Below are positions 1-8,070 of a stretch of DNA of 24,222 nt, piece after piece. A model generated the notes under the pieces. That model ran no database searches and had not been told where the DNA came from. It was given only the letters and a program-made list of their open reading frames with translations. Source of the stretch: Akkermansiaceae bacterium UBA7890 (GTDB lineage: Bacteria > Verrucomicrobiota > Verrucomicrobiia > Verrucomicrobiales > Akkermansiaceae). Both the position numbers and the translations under genes were made by a program. Where the stretch lies: assembly GCA_002501065.1 (NCBI GenBank), contig DLRK01000144.1:1-24222 (forward strand). Direction: 5' to 3'. How positions within the stretch are numbered: the first letter of the stretch is position 1; each line of letters opens with the position of its first letter.

Positions 1-1
1 G

Positions 2-496
2 GGGGATCGTGACCGGGCACCGGGTGGGAGACCACCCATGGGGTTGACTGGAGTGATCGATCTGAATGGAAACGGGACCATTGAGGCAGATGAAATCGAC
101 ATGGCAGTGGTTTCCCTGCGCAAGCTGGATCGCAACAAGGATGGCAAGATAACGAGGGATGAGATTGGCGGGTCAGCCTCGGGATCCTCGAGGCGGTCCT
201 CCGGAAGGAGGCTGCCGTCGCTCTCCTCCCTGGACAAGGATGGTGATGGGAAGCTCAGCAAGGAGGAAACTCGGGATCGGATGCGGGAGAATTTCGACCG
301 CACGGACACGAATGGTGACGGTTTCGTCGATTCGAAGGAATTTGATGCAATCTTGCAGCGCATCCGCAGTGGGCAACGTCCGGGTGAACGTCCGGGTGAA
401 CGCCCGAGTCGGAGACCCGGCGGCCGGGAGCCGGGAGAGGGCGAGGGCGGCAGTGACAAGCCCCGTCGGCCCACACCCCAGAAGGAGAACGACTAG
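2..496 (+). CDS. EF-hand calcium-binding protein, 5' end outside window
   Basis: The frame is open to the left window edge, so the gene probably starts upstream; the first in-window ATG is at 38. Counting from that ATG, four canonical 12-residue EF-hand loops are visible at about residues 8-19, 31-42, 66-77 and 90-101. Each begins with Asp, has Gly at position 6 and ends with Glu at position 12, so all four look able to bind calcium. A Ser/Arg-rich linker separates the two pairs. The tail, from about residue 108, is rich in Arg, Gly, Pro and Glu and includes a tandem RPGE repeat. No signal peptide can be seen, probably because the N-terminus is missing. The gene ends 60 bases before the PSCyt1/DUF1549/DUF1553 gene on the same strand, and EF-hand proteins often accompany such genes in this group. 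A role as an exported calcium-binding partner is inference. Confidence 0.85.
   Translation, partial: GDRDRAPGGRPPMGLTGVIDLNGNGTIEADEIDMAVVSLRKLDRNKDGKITRDEIGGSASGSSRRSSGRRLPSLSSLDKDGDGKLSKEETRDRMRENFDRTDTNGDGFVDSKEFDAILQRIRSGQRPGERPGERPSRRPGGREPGEGEGGSDKPRRPTPQKEND
375..410 (+). repeat. 12-bp tandem repeat in EF-hand gene tail
   Basis: The unit AACGTCCGGGTG occurs twice head to tail (375-386, 387-398), followed by a degenerate third copy (399-410). It encodes the repeated R-P-G-E segment in the low-complexity C-terminus of the EF-hand protein. The repeat is in frame, so copy-number change would alter tail length without shifting the frame. Confidence 0.8.
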
Positions 497-556
497 GATT
501 CAGGATCCGGGCAGTGGGCAGGGACCGCCCCGCTGCTTTCTACCAGACCCCCCCCG

Positions 557-3040
557 ATGAAGATGCGTAGTCATCCCTTTCTTACGGGTGTTCTCTCCCT
601 CTCTGCAACCGGCTTGCTGCTGGCGCAGGACCAGGAGGTAGCCCCCAGCGCGGAGGAGGTGAAGTTTTTCGAGGAGAAGATCCGGCCCGCTCTCGTGGAA
701 TACTGTTACAAGTGCCACTCCGCCGACGAGAAGATCAAGGGTGGGCTCCAGTTGGACACGCGTGAAGGGCTGCGCCATGGCGGCGATTCCGGTCCGGCCC
801 TGGAGCTGGACAAACCGGAAGAGAGTCTGCTCTGGACCGCGATCACCTGGCAGGACGAAGACTATGAGATGCCGCCCAAGAAGAAGCTGCCGGCGAGCGT
901 CATTGCGGATTTTCGGAAATGGATCGAAATGGGGGCGCCCGACCCCCGGGAGGGCGAAAGGGTCGTGATCAAGACCGGTATCGATATTGCAGAGGGTCGC
1001 GAGTTCTGGTCCTTCCAGAAACCGGAGAAGAGGAAGGCTCCCGTGGTCAAGGCGACCGACTGGCCGCATTCGGAGGTGGACCGTTTCCTGCTGGCTGCGC
1101 TGGAGGAAGAGGGTCTCACCCCGGCCGGGGATGCGGGTGCGGATGTTCTTTTGCGGCGACTCTACTTTGACCTGACCGGACTTCCTCCAACCCCGGAAGA
1201 GTTCGAGAGCTATGGAACAGCCTGGCGCAGGGACCCTGTCGCGGCCTACCGTGCCAAGGTGGATGAGTTGCTGTCGCGGACGCAATTCGGCGAACGCTGG
1301 GGTCGGCACTGGCTGGATGTGGCACGATATGCGGAATCCTCCGGCAAGGAGACCAACATGACCTATCCGCATGCCTGGCGCTACCGCGACTATGTCATCG
1401 ACTCGTTCAATGAGGACAAGCCCTACGATCAGTTCCTGAGCGAGCAGATCGCAGGGGATCTTCTTGAGGTTGAGAGCGACGAGGACTGGCAGGAGAATCT
1501 CATCGCCACCGGATTCCTGGCGCTGGGTCCGAAAGGGTTGAACGAGCGTAACGGGCGGCAGTTTGCGCTCGACCTCGCCGACGAGCAGATCGACGTGACC
1601 ACCCAGGCCATCCTCGGGTTGACGGTCGCCTGTGCCCGCTGCCACGATCATAAGTTCGATCCCATCCCAACGGTGGACTACTATGCCCTCTCAGGCATTT
1701 TCCAGAGCACACGGACCTATTTTGGAACTATCAACCTGGCGGTCAGTCGCCGGGGCACCAAACTGCTGGAACTCCCCGTCGAGGACGAGGAGCCCATGGA
1801 CACGATGTCGGCTCGGGAGATGGCCTTCGTGAAGGAGCGTCTGTCCGAGGCGGAGGAGGACCTTGTTGAGATGGAGCGGACGGCACGGGAGAATCGCCGG
1901 ACCGGCGGAAACAACAATGCCCAACAGCAGATTCTCCGTCTGCGCCGGACGGTGACCACGCTGCGGGCACGCCTGAACGGGGTGGATTCCGACGGAGTGG
2001 CCAAGACCCTGGCGATGGGGGTGCAGGACTATCCGCGCCCGGTGGAGCCCACGGTGCTGGTGCGGGGTGAACTCGACAGGCCTGCGCAGGAAGTCCCGCG
2101 GGGTTTTCTCCAGGTGATGGCTCATGAGGAGACGCCGGAACCCCTTCCCCCGGATGGGAGTGGGCGCCTGCAGCTGGCACAGTGGCTGACCTCGCCGGAG
2201 AATCCCCTCACGGCGCGGGTGATGGTGAACCGGATCTGGCAGAAGCTTTTCGGGCAGGGACTGGTGACCTCCACCAGCAACTTCGGGACGACGGGGAAAG
2301 CGCCCTCGCATCCGGAATTGCTGGATTATCTGGCGGTGCGTTTCGTGGAGGATGACTGGTCGGTGAAATCGATGATCCGCGAGCTGGTCAATACGAAGGC
2401 TTACCAGATGAGTTCGGAGTTCAACAGGGGGGCCTATCTGAAGGATCCCGCCAACGCACTGCTGTGGCGCTTCACGCCACGCCGTCTCGATGCGGAAGCC
2501 CTGCGTGATGCGATGCTGTGTGGCAGTGGAGAGATTGATCTGGAACGTCCCCTGGGGTCGATGGTGTCCCGGACGGGAGATACCGTTGTCGGGCAGCGCC
2601 TTTCCCCGGAATTGCTCAACCGGCAGGTCACCTATCGCTCGGTGTATCTGCCTTTCGTGCGGGACAGTTTGCCGGAGTCCCTCGCCCTCTTTGACGCCGC
2701 TGATCCGAACCTGGTGACCGGGGAACGGGAATCCACCAATGTTCCCGGGCAGGCGCTCTACCTGATGAACAACGCCTTCGTGCTCCGGCGCGGCGACGTG
2801 ATGGCCCAGCGTCTGCTCGAAGAGGCGGAAGAGACCGAAGAGCAGATCAGGCTCGCCTTCAAGCTGACCTACGGTCGGAGGGCGAGCACCCTGGAAGTGG
2901 AGCAGGGGAGGGAATTTCTGTGGAGTTTCACCGCGGCAGCGGTGAAGAAGGGCGAGGAGCGCGAGAAGGCCGAATCCCAGGCGCTCGGTGTTTTCTGCCA
3001 GGGACTGCTCGCCTCCGCCGAGTTCCGCTACCTCAACTGA
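557..3040 (+). CDS. PSCyt1/DUF1549/DUF1553 domain protein (PVC-type exported cytochrome-like)
   Basis: This 827-residue protein has a signal peptide (about residues 1-23, ending in LLLA before QDQ). Next comes a Planctomycete cytochrome c (PSCyt1) domain with haem motif CYKCH at 50-54 and the typical KGGLQLDTREG stretch. A DUF1549 (PSCyt2) domain follows, with VDRFLLAALEEEGL and LYFDLTGLPPTPEEF, and a second CxxCH (CARCH, 359-363) in its last part. A charged coiled-coil-like segment (about 415-480) leads to a C-terminal DUF1553 (PSD1) domain with NPLTARVMVNRIWQKLFGQG. No concanavalin-like insert is seen, so this is the short architecture. These proteins are abundant in Planctomycetota and Verrucomicrobiota and are thought to take part in periplasmic polysaccharide or organic-matter catabolism; their reaction is unknown. 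ATG 557 and ATG 563 are both possible and neither has a Shine-Dalgarno sequence. The DUF1501 gene follows after 22 bases, the usual partner arrangement. Confidence 0.93.
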   Translation: MKMRSHPFLTGVLSLSATGLLLAQDQEVAPSAEEVKFFEEKIRPALVEYCYKCHSADEKIKGGLQLDTREGLRHGGDSGPALELDKPEESLLWTAITWQDEDYEMPPKKKLPASVIADFRKWIEMGAPDPREGERVVIKTGIDIAEGREFWSFQKPEKRKAPVVKATDWPHSEVDRFLLAALEEEGLTPAGDAGADVLLRRLYFDLTGLPPTPEEFESYGTAWRRDPVAAYRAKVDELLSRTQFGERWGRHWLDVARYAESSGKETNMTYPHAWRYRDYVIDSFNEDKPYDQFLSEQIAGDLLEVESDEDWQENLIATGFLALGPKGLNERNGRQFALDLADEQIDVTTQAILGLTVACARCHDHKFDPIPTVDYYALSGIFQSTRTYFGTINLAVSRRGTKLLELPVEDEEPMDTMSAREMAFVKERLSEAEEDLVEMERTARENRRTGGNNNAQQQILRLRRTVTTLRARLNGVDSDGVAKTLAMGVQDYPRPVEPTVLVRGELDRPAQEVPRGFLQVMAHEETPEPLPPDGSGRLQLAQWLTSPENPLTARVMVNRIWQKLFGQGLVTSTSNFGTTGKAPSHPELLDYLAVRFVEDDWSVKSMIRELVNTKAYQMSSEFNRGAYLKDPANALLWRFTPRRLDAEALRDAMLCGSGEIDLERPLGSMVSRTGDTVVGQRLSPELLNRQVTYRSVYLPFVRDSLPESLALFDAADPNLVTGERESTNVPGQALYLMNNAFVLRRGDVMAQRLLEEAEETEEQIRLAFKLTYGRRASTLEVEQGREFLWSFTAAAVKKGEEREKAESQALGVFCQGLLASAEFRYLN

Positions 3041-3062
3041 ACCAGAAATCCCCAAGCGAATC

Positions 3063-4487
3063 ATGATGTCCAATTCAGAGCTCTTTTCCAGACGCACCGC
3101 GCTCAGATCCATCTCGAGCGGGTTCGGCTACCTGGCCTTTGCCGCCATGGCGGATCAGCAGGTGCGGGCGGAAAAGAAGACAGACTCGGCAGCGCCCGGT
3201 CCCCTGGCGGCCAAGGAGCCGCACTTTGCGGCGCGGGCCAAGCGGGTGATCTTTCTCTCCATGCGGGGTGCGCCCTCGCACGTGGATACCTTTGAATACA
3301 AGCCGCAGCTGACGAAGGACGATGGCAAGGAAGGAAAAGTCGGGCGCTCGCGCGGCCGTCTGCTCGGTTCTCCCTGGGAGTTTTCGCAGCATGGCGAGAG
3401 CGGCCTGTGGATCTCGGAACTGATGCCTGAGATTGCCACCCATGCTGATGAGCTCTGTCTGCTCAGCGGAATGCACACCGATTTGCCCGCCCACCCGCAG
3501 GCGCAGGTGCAGATGCACACGGGCAACCACCAGTTTGTGCGGCCCTCTCTTGGGGCGTGGACGCTCTACGGGCTGGGCACCGAGAATGCCAATCTGCCCG
3601 GCTTCATTGCGCTTAATCCCGGGAATGGCACGGCCCAGCACTTCGGGAGCTCCTTTCTGCCCGCCATCTATCAGGCGGCGCGCTTTGGAGCGGCTTCGGG
3701 TCGCCGGAACTCCCCCCGCCGGAGGCGGAGCAGCGGACGGCAGGAGAGCGTTCCCAACATCAAGAACCCCAGGCTGGAGGCGGACCTGCAGCGCCTGCAA
3801 CTCGACTACGTGCAGAAACTCAACCGCGCCAAGCTGCGCAGGGATGTGCACCAACCCGAGGTGGAGGGCGTGATTGAATCCTTTGAACTGGCCTTCCGCA
3901 TGCAGGACAAGGTGCCGGATCTCATGGATCTTTCGGACGAATCGGAGAAAACCCTTGAGCTTTATGGTGTCGATGGGAGTGCCACGGACCAGTTCGGGCG
4001 GCAATGCCTCCTGGCGCGGCGCTTCGTGGAAGCCGGGGTGCGCTTCGTGGAATTATCCCACAGCAACTGGGATCATCACCGGAATCTCAGCGAAGACCTT
4101 CCGGCGCGTTGCAATGAGGTCGACAGGCCCATCGCAGGGCTCCTGGCGGATCTCAAGCGTCGCGACCTTCTCAAGGACACGCTGGTGATCTGGGCCGGCG
4201 AATTCGGGCGCACGCCCCACGCCCAGGGCGGTGACGGGCGTGACCACAATAACAAGGGCTACACCACCTGGATGGCAGGGGGAGGTGTGAAGGGTGGATT
4301 CCGCTACGGCGCGACCGATCCGCACGGCTATGAAGCAGTGATGGGCAAAATGCATATTCATGACTGGCACGCCACCATTCTCCACCTGCTCGGTCTGCAT
4401 CACGAGAAGCTGACCTACAACCATGCCGGTCGCGACTTTCGTCTGACCGACGTCCACGGAGTGGTGGCCAAGAAGATCCTCGCGTAG
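3063..4487 (+). CDS. DUF1501 domain protein, Tat-exported
   Basis: The open frame extends upstream into the previous gene, but the likely start is ATG 3063 (or ATG 3066), because it places a twin-arginine signal (SRRTAL, then a hydrophobic run ending in FAAMA) at the N-terminus. The product is about 474 residues. DUF1501 hallmarks include RVIFLSMRGAPSHVDTFEYK near residue 60, LCLLSGMHTD, MHTGNHQFVRPSLGAW, and the C-terminal WAGEFGRTP...GRDHNNKGYTTWMAGGG and IHDWHATILHLLGL segments. DUF1501 belongs to the alkaline phosphatase/sulfatase-like fold, but its substrate is not established. Position and spacing (22 bases after the PSCyt1/DUF1549/DUF1553 gene) match the standard PVC gene pair, so co-export and joint action are likely. 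An Arg/Ser-rich insert lies at about residues 210-227. Confidence 0.93.
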   Translation: MMSNSELFSRRTALRSISSGFGYLAFAAMADQQVRAEKKTDSAAPGPLAAKEPHFAARAKRVIFLSMRGAPSHVDTFEYKPQLTKDDGKEGKVGRSRGRLLGSPWEFSQHGESGLWISELMPEIATHADELCLLSGMHTDLPAHPQAQVQMHTGNHQFVRPSLGAWTLYGLGTENANLPGFIALNPGNGTAQHFGSSFLPAIYQAARFGAASGRRNSPRRRRSSGRQESVPNIKNPRLEADLQRLQLDYVQKLNRAKLRRDVHQPEVEGVIESFELAFRMQDKVPDLMDLSDESEKTLELYGVDGSATDQFGRQCLLARRFVEAGVRFVELSHSNWDHHRNLSEDLPARCNEVDRPIAGLLADLKRRDLLKDTLVIWAGEFGRTPHAQGGDGRDHNNKGYTTWMAGGGVKGGFRYGATDPHGYEAVMGKMHIHDWHATILHLLGLHHEKLTYNHAGRDFRLTDVHGVVAKKILA

Positions 4488-4491
4488 GAGA

Positions 4492-4510
4492 GACCCGGCC
4501 GGCCGGGGTC
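4492..4510. terminator. GC hairpin between convergent genes
   Basis: GACCCGGCC is followed immediately by GGCCGGGGTC, an almost perfect inverted repeat with one extra G. It begins 5 bases after the DUF1501 stop and precedes the end of the opposing JAMM-like gene. No T tract follows on either strand, so intrinsic termination is uncertain; the position between two converging genes is the main support. Confidence 0.4.
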
Positions 4511-4557
4511 CCCGGATCTGTTCCGGAGGTCCCGTGGCGGAATCAGTTCGATCGAAG

Positions 4558-5169
4558 TCAGCGCGTTCTCAGATCGTGGATGGCTTCGTCGTCCGGGAGT
4601 GGTCTTCCGGGTGAGGGCGCCAGGGGAGAGGGGCCCCGGAGCCGACGGCCGATGACCTCCAACTGCACTTCGCGGGCTTTCTTCGCTCCCTCGCGCAGGA
4701 CCACCTGCCACAGCCGGGTCCTTCCGGTGGGGACGGAATGGATGAGGAGCAGGCTGTGCACCCCGGCGTGAGTGAGGTCGTTGCGACCGGGGGTGGCATC
4801 GCTGGTGGGGTGGGAGTGAAAGGCTCCGATGATCTCGGCCTTGTTGGTGTGGGCGATCCGGCGGATTCGTTTCACGCTGCGGAGTGACAGTTCGTAAGAG
4901 TGAGCATGACGGCTTTCGTTGTCGGCGAAGATCAGTTCCAGGGTACCCGCATCGCCGGGCCGCCGGAGGATGGCTCCGCAGATCTCGCGGTTGCCATTCT
5001 GCCCGGCGGCGCGGGCTTCGTGTCTGAAGCGGACGCTTTCGTGGTGGGGAAGCCGATAGGAGGACTTTGCCCAGCCCCGGGCCAGATTGGATCGTTGCCA
5101 GTCCTCGCGGTTGGTTTCACAGGACAACGTTGCGGCGCAGGCCAGGGCGATGAAGGGAGTGAATCTCAT
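4558..5169 (-). CDS. Exported JAMM/MPN (Mov34-type) metallopeptidase-like protein
   Basis: The product is about 203 residues from ATG 5169 (a GTG at 5172 would add one residue). Residues 1-18 form a signal-peptide-like hydrophobic start with Cys near 11 and 17; the lipobox match is poor, so lipid attachment is uncertain. The JAMM signature follows: an upstream Glu in REICGAI (E62), then FHSHPTSDATPGRND, giving H118, H120 and D131 in the HxHx7-SxxD spacing. The Ser of that motif is Gly here (G128). JAMM proteins are zinc isopeptidases or peptidases (RadC-like, Mov34, Rri1) and are normally cytoplasmic, so an export signal is unusual. The C-terminal 25 residues are Pro-rich. It is the last gene of the minus-strand set that begins with the ABC transporter at 9955. 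The substrate cannot be inferred, and loss of activity through the Ser-to-Gly change is possible. Confidence 0.8.
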   Translation of the reverse strand: MRFTPFIALACAATLSCETNREDWQRSNLARGWAKSSYRLPHHESVRFRHEARAAGQNGNREICGAILRRPGDAGTLELIFADNESRHAHSYELSLRSVKRIRRIAHTNKAEIIGAFHSHPTSDATPGRNDLTHAGVHSLLLIHSVPTGRTRLWQVVLREGAKKAREVQLEVIGRRLRGPSPLAPSPGRPLPDDEAIHDLRTR

Positions 5170-5182
5170 CACGAAATTCCAG

Positions 5183-5201
5183 CAGGCCTGTATCCGGCCT
5201 G
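5183..5201. repeat. Small inverted repeat upstream of JAMM-like gene
   Basis: CAGGCC (5183-5188) pairs with GGCCTG (5196-5201) across 7 bases. It lies 14-32 bases upstream of the JAMM-like start and after the small lipoprotein gene. It could be an attenuator-like hairpin or chance. Confidence 0.25.
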
Positions 5202-5255
5202 GTCATCTGTGCGGGGATCTGGGGGTCGAATTGAAATTCCCGTGCAGGGTCGGGG

Positions 5256-5504
5256 TTACTTATACTCGACAACTCCGCCGCTCACACCGTTGTGAGCGTT
5301 GTGGGTCCGAAGGTGATCCTCGGCGTGTGCACGGTCCGGGGTCCAGTGGCTGGCCCAGGTGCCATTGACGGGACGGTAAAGCCGGGGTTCCTCTTCAGGA
5401 CCGGGGGCATTCGCTTCCAGCGATCCACTTGCACAGGAAGAAACGAGAGCGCCGGTTACGAGGGTGGCGAGCGCAAAGGGAAGGTTGGAGAATACGTGCT
5501 TCAC
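5256..5504 (-). CDS. Small putative lipoprotein of unknown function
   Basis: This is an 82-residue protein with a lipoprotein signal: Lys at position 2, a hydrophobic stretch (about 5-20) and lipobox VSSC with the modified Cys at 24. The remaining 58 residues are acidic and Pro-rich, then contain aromatic and His residues (NGTWASHWTPDR, HAEDHLRTHNAHN); I recognise no family. The start is GTG with no clear Shine-Dalgarno sequence. It lies on the same strand as its neighbours, 82 bases after the large exported protein gene and 86 bases before the JAMM-like gene, so it may be part of the same transcript. Small size and the rare start keep confidence moderate. Confidence 0.65.
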   Translation of the reverse strand: MKHVFSNLPFALATLVTGALVSSCASGSLEANAPGPEEEPRLYRPVNGTWASHWTPDRAHAEDHLRTHNAHNGVSGGVVEYK

Positions 5505-5586
5505 AGGGAGCAGGTTACTCAGGGCGCGGATCGGGCATCAATCCTGCTTTTGCCGATCTGTCTTTTCGAGAACGGTCCGCCTGCGC

Positions 5587-7563
5587 TCACCCGTTGTTTG
5601 CCGCACGATCGACAGGGTCCAGGGAAGTCTCCGTGCTGGATCTGGTGGGCGGAGGAAGGAGGTCGTTTTCCGGTAGAACCTTGTCGAGAAGGCGCTGGAA
5701 TCCTTCCTCGGCCATCTCGCTGGCCGGGTAAATGCGCAGGGCCTTGAGATACCAGGCGATGGCGGAGCCGGTCTGGTCACGCCTGGAGTCCTCGAAGTTT
5801 CTGGCCCGCTGCAGGGCATCGACAAAGGGTGCGATCTTGGGGGTGAGGGTTTCAATTTCCTCTCCGAGTTTCGGGTCCTTGGAGAATTCCTTCTGCGAGC
5901 GCAGGGCGGCAAGGGCCTCCCAGGCCGCATAGCTGTTGCCATGGGTATCGGCCTGGCGTGCGACCACGATAGTGGTGTCGATCTTGAGGATGTTTTTGAT
6001 AACCGTTTTCAGGGCATCTACCTTGGTTGCGTCGTCCTTGACCGCCGGGGCGAATTCATACTGGCGCTTGAAGATCTCCCGGAAATTCTGTTCGCGGAGG
6101 AGGCGGTCGAAGTCATTGCGCGCGACCAGTATCCCTCCACTCTTGTCAACGAGATCGCTGAACTCCTGAAGCTTCGGGTTGGTGGGCCAGATCTCGGCGG
6201 CAGCTTGGACTTCCTGTTTGGCCGTGTCCTTGTCGCCCTCAAGAAGGGCGGCCTTGGCACTCTGAATGGCCATGTTACTGGCGAAGGTGTAGCCGGTAAT
6301 GGCGCTCTCCGCCTTGGCGGAGGGGAAGTCCTTGGCGGTGTCCTTCAGCTGGGCCACCAGTTTCTGCGCCTGGGTGTAGTTCTTGGCCTGCATGGCGTCA
6401 TAGAGTTCAAACAGGCTTCTCACGTAGAGCTGGATCCGGAGCTTCTTCTCCCGTTCGAGGGTGGCCACCGGGGCGAGATATTCTCCAATGAAGAAGGCCT
6501 CGAGAAGACGCTTCTGAGCGGTGTGGAGTTCGTCGCGCTCAAGAAGAAAGTTGACGGCCTCCACGGCCTTATTGACCTCTTGAATCGCCTCATTGGCGAT
6601 GGAGTCGAGGGTAGAGACAGTTGGGTTTACTCCGAGACTCTCGCTGAACATTTTGGAGACGTCGGAGTTCTTGTCGATGTGCAGGGCAGCGTCGCCGTCC
6701 TTCCAGATCTGGTTGTAGAAGCGCGAGGCCATCAGGACGTGCTGATAACGGCGCTGCATGGTCCAGAGAGCCATGTTGGCCTGGTACTGGATCTTGGAGC
6801 GAAGTTCCTGCACCTCGGACTGCGCGATATTCTTTTTCTTGAGGGCTTCGACCTCCACGATGCGCCGCAGGATTTCGGCATATTCAAGCGACTGGGCACC
6901 GCGGCCGGTGGACGTGGCCTCGGTATTCTTCTGGTTCTTCTTCTCGCCGCCTCCCTGGCTGGTGGATTTGACATTGCCGGTCTTCTGGTCGCGGTCGTGG
7001 CGGGTCTTCCAGTCCCCGTCGCGGATGCGCTTCTGCTTCTCTTCCTCCAGGGCGGTATTGAGCTTGTGGAGGTTCCGGTTGTCGCGTTTGGCCAGCATGG
7101 CGACGTAGACGGCCTCGGCCAGCGTCATGCAGATGCGTGCGTCAGCGGGAAAGGCGGAAGCGGCCGGAAGAGTCTGGTAGGCGGTCTTGATATCAGGCCC
7201 TCCCTTCCGGTAAGGCGAAAGGTCCGCGAGGATCCGGTCGATATTGCTGCGGTAGATCCTGGCATCCTCGGAGTTTTCCTCCGGCTGGCTGAGGTATTTC
7301 TCAAAGCGGGACCGCATGATGCGGTTGTCCCCCAGGGGGATGGTGATACCGGCCACCGTGATGGTTTCATCACCCGGATTGAGAAGGGGAATTTCCTCCC
7401 CGAAGGGAGACTTGGTGGCGGGTTGCTGCCGGTTGACCGTGGTGCTGGTATCGGTGGGGACGGCGTTGGGCTTCTTGCCGGGAGTGGGCGGGGTGTAGAC
7501 CTGGCCCGGGGCCACGCCGCTGAGGGCGAGGAGGAGCGCGATTCGGATCAATTGGTTCTTCAT
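5587..7563 (-). CDS. Large exported helical protein, TPR-like, unknown function
   Basis: The frame opens earlier (7623), but ATG 7563 is preferred because it begins a signal peptide (MKNQLIRIALLLALSGVAPG, then QVYTPP). The product is about 658 residues. A Pro/Thr-rich segment follows the signal. Then comes a mostly helical, charged region with coiled-coil-like stretches and a Lys/Gln/Gly-rich patch (about residues 200-225). The C-terminal third has TPR-like units, for example around KAALLEGDKDTAKQEVQAAA and the segment ending AIAWYLKALRIYPAS. I recognise no named family. It starts 34 bases after the membrane-protein gene upstream and is followed by the small lipoprotein gene, so an envelope complex is plausible but unproven. 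The long opposing frame on the plus strand lacks any protein-like signal. Confidence 0.85.
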   Translation of the reverse strand: MKNQLIRIALLLALSGVAPGQVYTPPTPGKKPNAVPTDTSTTVNRQQPATKSPFGEEIPLLNPGDETITVAGITIPLGDNRIMRSRFEKYLSQPEENSEDARIYRSNIDRILADLSPYRKGGPDIKTAYQTLPAASAFPADARICMTLAEAVYVAMLAKRDNRNLHKLNTALEEEKQKRIRDGDWKTRHDRDQKTGNVKSTSQGGGEKKNQKNTEATSTGRGAQSLEYAEILRRIVEVEALKKKNIAQSEVQELRSKIQYQANMALWTMQRRYQHVLMASRFYNQIWKDGDAALHIDKNSDVSKMFSESLGVNPTVSTLDSIANEAIQEVNKAVEAVNFLLERDELHTAQKRLLEAFFIGEYLAPVATLEREKKLRIQLYVRSLFELYDAMQAKNYTQAQKLVAQLKDTAKDFPSAKAESAITGYTFASNMAIQSAKAALLEGDKDTAKQEVQAAAEIWPTNPKLQEFSDLVDKSGGILVARNDFDRLLREQNFREIFKRQYEFAPAVKDDATKVDALKTVIKNILKIDTTIVVARQADTHGNSYAAWEALAALRSQKEFSKDPKLGEEIETLTPKIAPFVDALQRARNFEDSRRDQTGSAIAWYLKALRIYPASEMAEEGFQRLLDKVLPENDLLPPPTRSSTETSLDPVDRAANNG

Positions 7564-7597
7564 GCCGGATTGCTTGGCTGATCTCTTACTCGGTATT

Positions 7598-7999
7598 CTA
7601 GGGCTTCTTGATCTCGGTTGCAACGTTTACGCCCCCTTCTTCCACCCGGATCTTGAAGGCGTAACTGACGTCGCGTTCCAGGTTGATGGTTGCAATATCC
7701 TCAGGGACCTTGACAAAGACTGCCACTTCCTCGCCGCTATCACTTTCCACCATCAGGCAGACGCCCACACCGGAATCCCGGCTCTCGATGCGGAAGACCG
7801 TGCCTTCCACGGTGTATTCGTTGCGTCGCATGGCGGTGGCATTGGAGAAGGTTTCCTGCAAGGGGAGGGGTTGTCCGGTGAAGCCCTCCTTCTTGCCCTT
7901 CTTCAGGACAAAGGCGCCGCCGCCGACGACGACAAGGACGACCGCCGCGATACCGATGATGGCGGTGGCGTTGAGACCGGAGCTGGCGCGGCGACCCAT
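7598..7999 (-). CDS. Single-pass membrane protein with OB-like external domain
   Basis: This is a 133-residue protein. Residues 1-10 are short and basic, a strongly hydrophobic helix follows (about 11-32), and then a KKGKK stretch. The rest is a predicted beta-rich domain (YTVEGTVFRIESRD, VCLMVESDSGEEVAVFV) resembling a small OB fold of the kind seen in periplasmic tRNA_anti-like domains; this resemblance is by eye only. ATG 7999 is preceded after 7 bases by the hexamer TAGAAT, a good -10 match, so the gene may begin its own transcript. It is followed at 34 bases by the large exported helical protein gene. A role beside the ABC transporter 190 bases upstream is inferred from order alone. Confidence 0.8.
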   Translation of the reverse strand: MGRRASSGLNATAIIGIAAVVLVVVGGGAFVLKKGKKEGFTGQPLPLQETFSNATAMRRNEYTVEGTVFRIESRDSGVGVCLMVESDSGEEVAVFVKVPEDIATINLERDVSYAFKIRVEEGGVNVATEIKKP

Positions 8000-8006
8000 A
8001 TTCTTG

Positions 8007-8012
8007 ATTCTA
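8007..8012 (-). promoter_or_regulatory. -10-like hexamer directly upstream of membrane-protein gene
   Basis: TAGAAT (minus strand) matches the bacterial -10 consensus in five of six positions and ends 7 bases before ATG 7999. No good -35 is seen at 16-18 bases. If used, the transcript would be nearly leaderless. Confidence 0.35.
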
Positions 8013-8070
8013 AGCGCTAAGGGGAAGGAACAGTGGGATTCTACTGGGGAATCGGAGATTGCTAAACCCA

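Noticed and set aside
500..3112. Long minus-strand open frames (500-1651 and 1691-3112) opposite the PSCyt1/DUF1549/DUF1553 gene
   Set aside because: The plus strand carries haem motifs and family signatures throughout. The opposite frames have shadow composition (rich in His, Gln, Pro and Arg), no domain pattern and no start signals.
5941..7581. 546-codon plus-strand open frame opposite the large exported protein gene
   Set aside because: Its translation is dominated by Gly, Val, Leu and Asp runs typical of antisense reading. The minus strand has a signal peptide and a helical composition.
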